From: Mycteria americana
Lineage: Eukaryota; Chordata; Aves; Ciconiiformes; Ciconiidae
NCBI RefSeq assembly: GCF_035582795.1
Contig: NC_134365.1
Coordinates: 78,659,635-78,723,634, forward strand
Direction of reading: 5' to 3'
Length of the DNA: 64,000 bases
Shown here: positions 10,752-24,200 of the stretch, in pieces
Layout: each line of letters opens with the position of its first letter
Numbering within the stretch: the first letter of the stretch is position 1
Made by a program: the position numbers and the translations under genes
Notes under the pieces: generated by a model
The model's input: the letters and a program-made list of their open reading frames with translations, nothing else
What the model was told of the DNA's origin: nothing
Databases searched by the model: none

Positions 10752-13700
10752 TCTGAATGCCGCGTTGCTGCGACTGGACTTCTCCCAGAGCCAGAGGTCG
10801 GTCGGTGCGAAGTTGTCTCCAGTATCTGCAAGGTACCGCACGCGCTGCGTAGCCATGTCCTTGAGGAGCAGCGTTGGACTGGCACTGGAGCAGAGAGAAA
10901 AATGGTCACGCTGGAAGGAAGCCATGGAGACAGAGAAGGGGCGTGGGGTAGTAGCTCTAAGGAGAAAGCAGAAATATTCAGCTGAAGTTTCTGCAAAAAG
11001 GAAAAACTGTCTGTGCTGCAGATCGTTACTGCCCCATCTGAGGGAGACAGATGTGTCCACTTTTTTTAACATTTCCTAAGAAATACCCGTCTCCACAGCA
11101 CTGATCTGTGCCTCAAAGAGAAAACTGGCCTCTGAGCCGCAAACAGCGTGAGCATTCAGCAAAGATGAAGAGGTGTTTCCACACTAAAGAAATAACTAAA
11201 AGGAGGAGGAGAAAATAAGGGATGTGAGCATCAGAGCCAAGCTAGTGTCGCTGTTAAAATGTGAAGCATTGCAGTTTCTGACCTCCTCTTTTGTCTTGTG
11301 GAAACTGTTCCAGCTGGAGCCACAAGCTGGGGGAAAAAAAGTGTGCAGAGAGCTTACATAGGCAAGGATTAGCTGGGCTCTGGGAAAAATGAATTCTGTG
11401 TGGTTTTAAGATGAAAATCTGCATTGTAAATGATTCATTCCGGCTCCTGCTATGAAAATGGCATATAACTGGCTTATTTAAGGGCATCAGATAAAACTTA
11501 CCTTACACCTGTGCAGCTGCCTTATTTCTGTGCTGCATGTAGGTACTGGGAAGGAAGTGGCAAGGCTCTTAAGTGGAGCATTGACATTTCAAGAGTATGC
11601 ATCAAAGGCATTTGGTGGGAGATGGCTTTTATAAAATCCCTGTGGTAATTTACAATAGCTTTTCCTTTCCTCAAATCATATCTTTCGACATGCTAGTCAG
11701 TCCTTGGGTGTACAACTTTTTTCCAGATACCCCTTTGCTATTTTGACTGGCTCTTTTGACAGCAGCGATCTAGATGTATAAGCTGTTCTTTTATGTGAGA
11801 TGTCCCATCTCACTGGAGTTTCCTTCTTTAGCTCCTGATGAAATAGTCTTGCCACCAGTTCGTTGTTATTACTAGGGGTTGCGTTTATTTAATTGTATCA
11901 GAGCACCTTCGTCTGGGGGTTGCTTCAGTCATCACACACATCTAAGAGACTGTGGAGGTAAGTTCTCAGATAATTTACCAACTCCAATGGTCCCTAACTG
12001 ATTCAGTATCATTAGCTACAGAAAGTTGTTCTGCAGTTCTTATATTTTGAGGAGCTAAAATGTAACCTGTAAAAGCGAGCCAGAACAGCTTTGTTACACA
12101 TTTGATCACAATTTTACCGCTTCTTTCTTCAGTTTTTGGTTAGTTCCCCAGGCTCTTCTGTGGAGAATTGGTCCTATGATTGTGACCTTCTGTAGCTTCT
12201 GCTCCTTTTTTTTCCCATGGTTTTATACAAGAATGTGATAAACGATGATGCTGATCCCTGTGAGACCTATTAACATATCTTCCTGGCAACTCTGATAGTC
12301 TTCTGCTGGCAATTTGATCTCGAAACAACATTCTCAACCATCTGTATCTACTGAGCGGTGTCCAAATTTGATGAGATAACTGTATTTTTTCTCTATTAAC
12401 TCTCTTTGGCGCAAACTCTTGACAATATTCTGAGCTGGGCCAAGTTACATAATACTCCTTTGACTTTTAAGAAGGAGCTCTTTTTAGGGCACAGAGTTGC
12501 GTGATCTTTGCAAAGGTGAAGCTGCCTGACTCCTCAATACCTAATACGCTGTTAACGTGGGCCGTAGCACTTCAGGAAAGATTTCTAATTATTCCATCGG
12601 CTTTATTACTCCCATTACTTACTTCTTCGCATGTAATTGTTATTTTCAGCAGCAGCTGTTTTGCCCTCTGAATCATTTTATCCCAGCTGAAACGTATTTG
12701 GAAACTATCTTTATGCAAAAACAACCTGATAATCTTTTAGCAACTCTTGCAAGTATGTGACAGTGCACTGTCTGTTGTGGGCACGTGTTTTGGTTTCCCT
12801 TGTGCATCCGTTCTATGACTCATTTCTGCCAGTTTTAGTGTCACCAAGTTAAAAAAATCACTTATTTCAGCTGTCATCACTAACTTCCATGTTGTAAGCA
12901 CTGAGTGAAATCTCAGCCTCTTTTCCAGGTAGTCTGCTTACAATTTAAACTGCTGTTTAAACAACAACTGGGAACATGTTGTCTCATCATTTTAGCTTGG
13001 TTTCACTTGGATACATTTAATTTTCTTCTTTTGCATTGTGCTGGGGAAGTTTGTAGCTTGTTGTGAGTACACTTGGGCTTTCAGCGTCCCGCTTGTTTGC
13101 GTGCTGCTTCGTTGTTTCAGCTGGTGCGTATCCCCCATGCATCATCAGAATTGCCTGAAGGAACAAACATCTTTGCCATCTCTGCCATTTTCAACTGTTT
13201 TCGGACAATTCCTTTCAAGTTTTTCTCTCTAAGCATTGTTCAGCTCTGTGCTTTGGTGGAGGGGTATGGGGTGGGAAAGTCCTTCTTCCTTTTTTCTCAT
13301 GTGGTGCTAAGTGCTTTACAGCTAAGGCCAGCTGCAGAAACCATCTATTTTTAATGTTTAACACATCTAAGAGTTCATTCTCTCAGTCACTTGCTATCTT
13401 AGCATGGTTTGGCAAGCACGTAAAGTTTGGAAAATAGTATTGTTTAAAGTTGTAATTTACTAAAATATAGTTTCGAATATAAGTGATAAAATATTCCTTG
13501 AACTTAAGAAACTTTTGATGTGAAACTGATCCTTTGAAGACAATTTTAGGGAAGTGAAAACAGGAAGTTACAATTACGGATTATTTTACAATATTAACTA
13601 TGATGTGTTAGCAAGAGTAATAGCTAGAGTAATAAATCATATTTGTTTATAAAAGCTTGGTGCCTTTCCAGATCTCATGAATTGTGGGGCCCTGTGATTT

Positions 13701-16700
13701 GCTTCAGTTTTTACTGTAGTTGTTTAGATTTGACTTTCGATTCTATTACAGTGGATACGTTCCTGTAAGCAGAGGAACAGAGAGCTTTCTTCTCAGCGTG
13801 TAGTGGGAAGACAATTTGACAGAAGTCAAAGTCTGCTTTACTTGGGCATCGTGGCATCGAGAAAACTACTCCGGGTGCCAGCTCCCATTTGCTGGGTTAC
13901 ACTGCTCATAACCTTCCAGCCTGTTGTGTTCAAACCCACTTGTCTTCAGAAGCGAGTTTGCATTTTCTGTTTCCATGCAATATAAGAATGAAGAGGGATT
14001 TTCTGGGGTGTACTATCCTGAGCTTGCTGAGGTGAATTAATCATTAAAATCATCCAGTAGTTCTGGATTTCAGTTCAACAAAAGTCGAGATAGCATGAAA
14101 AATTTTCAGAGCACTTCAAGTTTTCAGGTACATGTAAGTCCTAGGGCTGAAGGAACTGCTTCGTGGGGGGGATCCACACTCAAGGCATTGTAAAAGTTTG
14201 CAAATTCAGAGACAGATTTTCTAAGTGAGTTTAATCCTTAGAAAGCATTAGTAATCAGTTTGTCACTGATTTTAAAAAGGAACCATTTCAGGCTCTTATT
14301 TATGAATATGTAAGGTAATAAGGAGAAAATGTTATGTCAGCTCACCTGTAATACTAGATGTAACTAGATTTGGAGGTTTGCAAGTATGAGGTTTTTACCC
14401 TGCTTCAGTGCCTTCTCTTAGTTCTCGGATCCTGGATCCAAGCAGCAAAAGTTAATCAATCCACAGTAGGCCTGTAGGGAAATGCAGTTCTACCTCCATT
14501 CTTTCAGAATTACTATAGCAGAGGAATTAAAGAGCTGTACAAATGCCCAGTGCTGTCAGTGGAAAAACACCGCTTGACAAGACTTGGAATGTATTTCTTT
14601 TCTGAGCAGGGAGTTTTCTTCTTAGATTAAAAATATATTCCTTTTTTACAACTTGCAGTCCTGCATAAAGCAAGAAGTACAAGAAAATATTTTTCTAGTC
14701 AGACTTGGCAAAAGAGAGATTTTGTAGACGTCAGGAGGCTGAGGACTATAACGAACATTTTCAGGGCGGCATTTTTGTTTCTCCTAATTTGATTAATGGA
14801 TGTTTTGGCTGCAAGTACTTGAAATGTGGAAAACAGTATGTAATGAGATACATCTGTCTAGCTTGAGAAAACATAACTTCCCAAAGAACAATCAGATTTT
14901 TTTGTGTGATTGTATTTGCTTCTGGGGAGGGGGGTCCTTATGTATCTAGTGGAGGGGGGAGTAGGAATAAGGATGAAAGGACAGACGTGGTGTGTTAAAT
15001 GGAGCAATCAGCCTCCTTCATCCTATAAGCCACATGCTAAAACTCTCCATATGGCTAATAACCCCAAGACCTGTACGATGGACCCTAAAAATGTGCAACA
15101 GAAGAATGTCTAGGGTAATGCATAGGCAGGTGATAGCGATGGCTCACAGCATCCTCTGTGGAATGGGGACAGATGTGCTGCCCAAATCGTTTTTCAATTT
15201 TTTTTCTTTTTAATTAATTTTTGTTTGTTTTCCTATTTGTATTGTTTTCATCTAAATGCTGGTAACTAGTTTCCGTCTCAGACCAGATTTTTTTGCCCTG
15301 TGCAGGCTTTTCCCAGCCATCCTGACTACTCCAGAAAACTGTTGTGAAAGATTTTATTCCAGCAGTACTAGTCTGTCCCTAGTTTTTCCATCTGATCCCT
15401 ATCTCCTCAACATGTAGCATGCAACATTTTTCTATGCACAACAATGGCCATTTCAGCTGGCTGGAGCTGGGACCAATAAATTGAAGCATCAAAGTCTGCT
15501 TGGCTTAGCAGCAACATTTTTTGAAAACCTGGACAAATCAGAATTTGAAATTTGAAGGCCAAAGTAAAAATTTGTTGTGATTCAATGTACAAACCTAAGT
15601 AAGTGCTTGCTTTTCAGTGTGCCGAGTACTATGTACACTGACTGAAATAATCTATGAAAATTATACCACTTATTTTGGAGCCTGTAGATAAACTTAGGAG
15701 CAAACCCTAGAAACTTTTTTTTATGTTTGTCAAACAAGTTTAGAAATATAAAGGCATAACTCAACCTCCTAAGCCAATCTATCGCTATGGAAAGATTTAC
15801 CAGGAAAGTATGTTTTCCAGGGCTTAGTCAGTCCAGTCCATTTTAACTTTTGAGAATTTCCTTTGGCAGACCATAATGCTGTCTCATATATGTCGCTAGC
15901 AGGAAGTTTTGCCTGATACAGTCTCATCATTTTTAAGTGAATTCTCTTTTCCTTACCTTGTTAGTCCTCTTTGCCTAATGGGAAATTAATCTTCATGTTC
16001 AGGATTAAATTGTGGCTTCACTTTCATTAGTGGGAATGTTTCTGTTGACTTCAGGGAGCTGGGATTTTACTCTTGATGGTTACGTGCTTCAAATTCTTGT
16101 AGGTAATGATCGTATCTGTTAGCAAGTCCATCCTGTCCCTTACAAGACCCTAGGATTCCTTGACTGTTACTTCCTTAACTTTGGCACTTTTCCAGTTCTT
16201 CCCAATCTAGCATAATTTGCAAATTTTATTTATGTGCTACTCTGCCATTCTGCTGAATTGTAACTGGTGTGGCTGGACAGGGCCGAACCAAACCTTTTCT
16301 TACTCCTTGTTTGTTCCAGCTGCTATGCATGAACAAAAGTTATGAACCATTAACTTTGATACTGACAGTGTTCATGTCATTTTTAAAAACTCTGGTTTTC
16401 ATAAATTTTGAACTGTGCAAACATCCAAGATCATTTCTGCTTCATGTGGGAGAGTGACATCCTTTGCATTTCCAACAACAGGAACTCCCCCAGGGACAAC
16501 ATGCCTTGTACAGAAACCAACAGAGACACCTTTCTGGTTCACTCGGTGGGACCCATTGCAATGGGAACCATTAAGCCAAGGAGTCACAGGTCTGCTAATA
16601 TAGGTCTTGCCAGATGCTTTGGATTGACACTGCTTTTAAAGAACAGCAAAGAAAAATGTGTCCCATGTACAAGTTAGCACCTGTACTCAGCCAGTGTTGT

Positions 16701-18190
16701 ATGATCTGCAAGTCAAGGAAGTTCTGGCTTCTTCTGGGTTTCAAGCAAACATTGTCAAAAATTTAAGCCACAAAAAAATCTTTTTTTATTATGTGGGTCT
16801 TATTTTAACATATATTTACAGCAAAGTAGTTTGGGTTTTTTTCCTTCTTCTCCTCCCCAGTTCATATTGAATTGCTGAAAGGCTACAAAGCTGCAGGCAA
16901 TAGTGTTATTACTTTTTTGCATCCTCTGCAAGGTTAGCTTTATGATGGTAGTTTTGATGCTAACAGAAGTACAAAAAGGCCAGGGAATATCATTGCACTT
17001 TATTGACTAGAAGAAACCATGGATCAGTGGTACACCAGGCTCTCCAGTTACGTTTTTAGTTTAATAACTATTAAAGTAGAAGCAAAGGAAGGTCTCAGAC
17101 TAGTGTACAGCCCTGCACGTGAAATGGTATTGCAGAGGGATAACTTGAGCTGGCATTTGGAAACCTTCAGTCCAATAGTCCGAGCTCACCACAAATAACT
17201 CATTTGGGAGTATTAAATATTGAGCAGTGCAAATATGAAATTTTAGTGGTAATGAACTGTAAATGGAAGGAAACACCCAAAGCTCTGCATGTGGTAGTGG
17301 GATAAAAAATGGTGAGGTGAGGCTGCATCACTGCCAAAGGTGTTCAGTAGTTTTGACCAAGTGTGATCCAAATCTCTACTGAGTTGCAGTCATAGTCCTG
17401 AAACAAGAGCATGGGACTTCTTCTTGGAGACATTACGTCTTTTTCTCTCTACAGTCTTGAGAGATTTCATGTCTAGTGAAGCTGTTTGCCACCATGCAAC
17501 TCATTCACCTCTCCTGAACAATCTGGCATTTTTATTATTACTTCTTTCAAAGCACAGACTTTTTTATTCTGGATTTCCTTTCTCCCATCACTGGTGGGAC
17601 TTCTGAGTACCAATGCAATGGTAAAGAGAATGAAATGGAAAATATCTGCTTTTGTCAGTATATCAGCCTCTTGAGGCAGAAAAATCCACTTTTTGGTGTG
17701 TTTATGGAAGCTCATTTCTGAAATAACACCAGCTAGTGATTTTACTTGGTAAATGTGCGTGCGCTTCTGAGTTGCTGAATTTTGTCCTTCTTCCACTCAT
17801 TTCCAGGTAGAGTCAACAACAATTTCTTCAGGACTGTGTCTGATGGCTGTTTACTGAGCCCAGAACAACTGTGGTTTTCTCTCTTGGTTTTTGACTAGTA
17901 AATAGGAGGTATCTTAAAACTATCTCAGTTTTCTGATTTCAGTAGAACTGGTTTTAGACGCTCTGATTTAACTAGCTCTGCTACACTGTAATTATCCAAC
18001 TGCATTGTTGACTTAGTTAAAAGAGCTATGATTAGGTAAATTCCTCTGAAAAGATGCTATCATCGATTGAAGTAGGAGTAGTGAAGCCAATATTTTGTAT
18101 GAAATAAATGTCATTTTTATTGACCAGAAAAATACTTTTAAATTAAGCAGAAGCAAATACTACAATAGTGTGGTTTCTTCAGGTGTCTGA
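10752..18190. other. Unique non-coding DNA
   Basis: No exon, RNA gene or recognisable mobile element is supported. A T-rich low-complexity patch lies at about 15187-15240. The open frames at 10627-11079 (150 codons) and 10749-11072 overlap each other on opposite strands, and the first begins inside the LTR, so neither looks like a gene. Confidence 0.55.
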
Positions 18191-18192
18191 TT

Positions 18193-18233
18193 TATACTAA
18201 GAACTTATACTAAGATATATACTAAGATATATA
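18193..18233. repeat. Short tandem repeat, TATACTAAGA core
   Basis: Three copies of TATACTAAGA begin at 18193, 18206 and 18218, followed by TATATA. The spacing is 12-13 bp. A GC-richer segment of about 200 bp starts immediately downstream. Confidence 0.75.
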
Positions 18234-21200
18234 CGCCCCTGAGGATGAGGCTAAAGGCACCAGGGCAACGGTGTATCACCCCCTGGCCCACTCCTTGCAG
18301 CTGGGCTGCAACATCCACCCATGGGAGACAGAGATGGTGCTGGCATGTCCCTGCCACGGCTCCCCTCCACCTCCAGATGGGGACAGAGACACCACCCAGG
18401 AACGTCTCTCAACACCCTCTGCTGCCTCAAGGCCATTTTAACAACTTACTGTATATATTATTATGGAGTAGTTACAGGATAGTCAGTTTATAGCTGGTCA
18501 TATTTTTCTATGCATCTCACATGCATAGTAAGTTGTATTATTCTTAGCTTATATTTAGTTATTGTGTGCTAAGAGCGTGCTTGTTCAGGTACCTGCCAGC
18601 TAGACACTGTGTCCTGGAATTTGTTATGCACAACGTGCATCCGACTTCAATGCTAGGCAAGCACAGATCTTCCCCTGAGGAAGAGTTAACCGCATTAGAA
18701 TTAAAGGAAAATTGACTTAAATTTAGGGAACAAATAAATGTGCAAATACTGTTTGATTCTTTTCAAAATCAGAATGACTGAACAGTGGTGTAAAATTGTT
18801 TGTCCAGATCACAAGACACGCGTGGGAGTGCATAGAAAAGAGTGGGACTGCATGCACTGTAAGCACTTCTTGCATTTTAAGAAGAGTTGTTCAGATGTTT
18901 GCAAACACAAGGATAGGTTTTATTGCGGATTGCTCTGTTACTAAAAGTGAATGTTCTTTACCATCAAAAAGAATGTTTTGTCTTTGTATTCGTAGTGATA
19001 GAGGCTCAAACTTTTCCCATCAGAGCTCTGATCATTTTTTTTTCATCTCTTTAGTATATGTTTCCAGTCTGAATAGCACAAATATACATTTACTTCCAAT
19101 GTTCAGGAAATAAAGCTACCCTGAAATGAATGACACTGGGCCGATTTGTGCTGAGGTTGAGTCTCTTCATAATGTGTCACCTGGTCTGAACTAACACCAT
19201 GTAAAAACTAGGCTTCAGGAATGAGAGGCCTTCCCCAGCCACAGTCCGTCATGCCGGGCCACGGCATTGCATCACTTCAGAATGAGGCAAATTTGGAAAA
19301 GGACTTAAGTAATGAGTTGTCTTTCACCTTGACTGGAAAAAGGTAGCCACACCTTGGTGAGAATGGCCCTTCCATGGTGACCCAGAGCGGCAGCCGTCCA
19401 ACACCAAGCTGTTCCAGTGCCTGCCTCTTACTCCAGCAGTCGACGGGCTTGGAAAATGAGGGGGTCCTGCTAGCCTTCTGCTTCTCCTTTGGGCACAGAT
19501 CCTCATGCACTTGCCTCCTGACCATTAGGAAAACAGCTGTATGTTTGTGTCGCTGCCAAAGGCAGCCCAAATGCAAAACACAGGCTGCCTTCAGCTCTGC
19601 GCACCTTGAAAGATAAACCTGGGGCAGTAGGAAGGAGAAGGAGGAAGATGGAAGATTCAAAAGCACAGGCATAAATGACAAAATGAAATGGCCCAGAGTA
19701 ATACAACGCTTCACACTGGAACTGGGAATCAGGGGAGGGAAGAAACATTTCCCCTCAGCATTAGGTGCCTTGGTGTCCATGAGCTAGGATACACCACCGT
19801 TCTCGACCAAGCCACGTGGCCCATGGCTTCATCTGGAAGGAGAACCTTCTTGTACCACCTCAGTGGGACTGAGAAAGAGGGACTGGAGCTCCTGTGCCTT
19901 TCTGCAGGCTGGTCTATGTAAAGCAGAGGGCTGTGCTATATTAAAGGAAGCCATCAATACCTGCATCAGGCTAAGTGTTCAATGCCTACCACTTTGTCTA
20001 CCCTAACCTTGACATAAGTAAACATATGTTTGGTGATGCTGGGTGAGGCGTTCTCAGCATTTCCTTTCCTGGTTTTCATATAATGCTGTCACGCTCTCTT
20101 CTCTTCCTCCAAACATTTGCACTGGTTCTATATGCAGCTGCAGCTCTGCTGAGGTTTGTGCTCTGGCAGATTCACAGTGCTTTCGCCCTGACTCTGCTGT
20201 AGGGCAAAGTCGCCTGTTCTTTGTTGGAGTTGTGGACGTGGCCCAGGAGGGACCTGAAAGTAACCCAGCTGGTGTGTTGGGCGCTTGTCGTGTGCTAAGG
20301 AGATGCATTCACCTCCCAGTGTAATCATCAGGACTCAAACCTGAGGTCTCAGGCTTGGTATGGCCAGGAGGCCAGGTGGCTGGCTACATGAGGATAGATG
20401 GGCTTGTTGGGGCCATGGCTGGGAAGCATTTCAAACACCAGAGCCTGGCAGTGCCGGAGGTCCCACAGGCAGTGTCAGCAGCGCGTGCTGGGCCAAGGGA
20501 AGGCGATCCTCAGCCAAGGGCAAGGGCTGACATTAGCAGGGCAGTAATAACTAAGAGTGGATCTGAGGAGAGCCTGGAGAACCACCATCACAAGTGTCCA
20601 TGATGGCATTCACCTTGGGGTAGCAACCGATGTGAGATGCTGCCTTGGTTTCCTCCGTAGCATGGCAATTGCCTCACAGCATGGCAGTTTGTGCTACGTA
20701 TTCCCTCAGAGGTGAAAAATCAAAGCTGGATAGGATGCTGGCATACTTTAGAGATAACAAAAGAGCCTGTTCACGGGCTTAAGAAAACAACATAGGCACT
20801 TGGCACAGATGAAGAAACTCATCTCAGTGACACCAGATTTTTGTAGAAAATTGATCAATTTAAGTTAATTTTGGTTTAAAGTCTGGTAGTGGTGCACAGA
20901 ATGGGACAGATTACACCTCCATCTCTGGAGAAAATGTTATGGGATTGTTTTATTTTTTCTCTCTTTGGTGGTGTCTGATAGAAAACAGTTCGTTTTGGTT
21001 GCTTTCAGGTAGGCTTTCATTTGCTCAACTATGGCAGCCTGTGACTGTCATGCCTATTTCTCTTCCTCTGCAGCAAGCAGTGTGTCTTGTAGCTCTCTGG
21101 TACTACTCCGCAGTCCCTTATTTTCTGTCCAGCAGCATTAGTTATCACACCTAGCAGCTGTGGGTTTATTTCTGACACTGGAAGGGATTTCAAAATGTCC

Positions 21201-24200
21201 AAGACCTCATGCCAGAAAGCTGTAAGGCTTTTCCCTGCTGGCTATATTGTTTCAGTGTTACATCCTAGAGAGAGCTGTGACAGCCCTGTTGACAGAGGCA
21301 GGGCTTTCACAACCAGACAGGCTGGCACGAGCTTGAACCTTGCACATTATGAGATCAAAGATGGGTTTAGGCTATTGCAGAATGTAACTCTGTAAAATTG
21401 TAATGACAATAGCTCGTATTTTTGTCTTCAGCACTAACACTTGCTTTTCTTATGTTTACCTTGTAATAGTTTGTGCAGGTGAGTTATCCCAAGGCAAATA
21501 CAGCTGTGACAATCCTGGTTTTATACAACACTGCTTCAGAAAAGGAGGATCCAGGCAGAGGCACAGACTGATGTCAAAGACTTGCCCTATGTCAGATGGA
21601 GGTGATGGTCTTCCTAGGACTGGAAGGAGACCCCCCCCCCCCGATGATTATCTGGGATCCTCGTTATTCCTGAACCCTCTAACCCATCATATAAAGGGAT
21701 AAAAGAAGCCATGGCAAGAGCAAACTCTTCCACACATTTATGCTCAACTTTCTGTTCCTTTCAGTTTGGTATTAAGCGAGAACAGGATTAATAAGATTGA
21801 CCACATTTAAAAGCACACACATGATCCAGACCCTTGCTTGGGACTTAAGGAAAATCCAGAAAGAATTTAACATTCCTGTGGGTCTTTTATAGTCTATAAT
21901 GACTCTCACTTCCTAAGTTTTTCTTTTAAAATTTCTGCTTCTGGACAGAAAGCATTTCTGAACCCATGAACAGATTATTGATCTTTCCCTGGAAATCATC
22001 TTTATTCCCATTACAACCCTATTAGGCATTTCAGTGGAGTGGTGCCTTCAGCAATGTGTTTGCTGAGTTTGTTTAGTAACTGGTTTGAGCTCTGTGACCT
22101 GATCTTTCCAACATCCTTTTTCAAGTATGTTTAATGTTCCTAGGAGTAGAACCATACCTCCTCTTCACTGGCTTTCTCATTCATTTGCTTTTTCCCCGTT
22201 TGCTGAAACACTTCAGTCTGGACCAAAGACTGACTTTCTTACTTCAGTGCCCTATTTTTACATTTAAGGGTGGCTGTGCCTGTTTTGATCAAATATAGAC
22301 AGTACAAAATCCGGGGAAAAACTCAGCATACTTCACCATTGAACCACGATGTCTTTTTCAGGTATATACCCTCCCTCCCTTTTCCCACTTTCAGTAATCC
22401 TTTCACTTTTCCTGAAAGGACAGGTTTCACTACCTGCCCCCAGAAGGAGAACCAGCTGAGGAGCCTAGATTTCAGCAACTAAGGTAAAGGAGATCATAGC
22501 TCCTCAAGGTACTAGACAGGAAAAATGTGTTGTTTGAGACAGAACCATGAAGTCGGGTCCATGGAACAAAATTAGGGATGTCAGACTTGAGTATACTGAT
22601 TGAATGTACAATCACACCTGATAGCTGCAGACCTAGATCTTGAATGAGAGACCTTCCCTCAAAGTCTTTGGGACCCAGGGCAGTAGCTAAGAAGTTGCAG
22701 CCAAACTTGGCAAATGCCACACCACACAAGCCAAATCTGTTGAATCAGAACTGAGCTGCTTTGGGAAAAAGGAGAGGAGAGTCCTTGACTGCACACCTTC
22801 AGCTGACAAAAACAGATCTAATCCAGAGTTGTCTAATGATATGCACCCATTTTTGTCACAGCCAAGTATCTTTGGCTGCTTTGCATTTGAGCTGCTTTCA
22901 TCACCAGTAGGAATTCATTTGGTACTTCTCATGGCTTTCGCCTACACAAACAATACACTCAACATTTCAATGACTGTTAAACTGTTGTCTGAAGTTTGGT
23001 TTAAAAATAGCAATTGGAATTAAACAAAAGTTTGAATTAGAACTCCAATGAGACAAAAAAATGGGCAATCCTTTTGGTAAGAAGTTGAATACTTTTGTTT
23101 ACTAGCTCTGCTGCTCCCTTTAGCTTCAATTAGCTTTCATTCCAAAGCATTTTATGCAATTCCATATGAATGGCAATAATCCATATTAAAAGTTCTCAGG
23201 CTTCTCCTTCCACTCCCATAAAATTTCAGATGTTCAAACAGTTGCCCTTCCAGTAGCGATGCCAGTGTCAGGCAAACTTACTCTGCAGTTCCTCAGCAGA
23301 TTAGCTTGGACTTGCCTACTCTTTAGATGGCTTCTTGTTCATTTGCAAAGCTCAGCAGAGTCTAGTTTTCATTCCTTTGTCTCTGGAAGACTCCCTGCTC
23401 AGGAACTCATAATAATTTAGGGGCAAATTTATGCTATATCTTAGACCATTTAACATCTTTCATTTTGAAAGATCCTGAAGCATGTAGAAGGCAGGATTGT
23501 CACAACTGACCGTAGTGCCCAGGCATGCAGGTAGTCCTATGGCAACTGGGATAAGTCAGTTGGGCTACAAATAAAGGCAAAAGTGTGTCTGTGCAGAGCC
23601 GTGGGTACAATCCCTTACCCTCTTCTGAAAAGCAGCAGGACTGTGACATATATTTAGCCATAATGTGACTTTAATTAATGTCATCAGATACATCTTTAAC
23701 AACAAAATTTAGGTACAGGAGGAGATTCAGCGCAAAGTGATAGTGGCCAAAATGGTTTGGTTCACATCTGCCTTCTTAATAAATGTCCTGAGGAAACTTT
23801 AGGGAGTACAAACCACAGGAACTTTGTTTCGTATCTCTTCAGAAGGCTTGGATCTCCTGAACCACAATGTAGCTCTTGATCAGGCAGGAATGTGATAACA
23901 TGATATTGCTGCAGACAGAAAATTTCAGCTTATTCAGTCAGGAGGGCCTCTGCCTGCTGCTGTTGCAAATGCGTATGCATCAAAGTTTAACAGGCTATTC
24001 AGTTTTCTTCCACTGCTATATAGCCCTTTCTGATTATTTTTGCATCGGACACGCAGGTACTTGATTGCCTTTCTTGACAACTGTGGCAATATTTTTGGAG
24101 TCTATAACACAAGTTTTCAGGGCATCAGAGGAAAGTCGCATGTGGTACAGGCTCTCCAGTATCCACGCAGGGAGGAGAAAAGACACAGAGACACCAGATT

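Noticed and set aside
10627..11079. 150-codon plus-strand frame
   Set aside because: It starts inside the solo LTR and overlaps opposing frames. The product is not similar to any family I know.
12944..12965. TTTAAAC/GTTTAAA short palindrome
   Set aside because: A 7-bp AT-rich stem is expected by chance in this composition.
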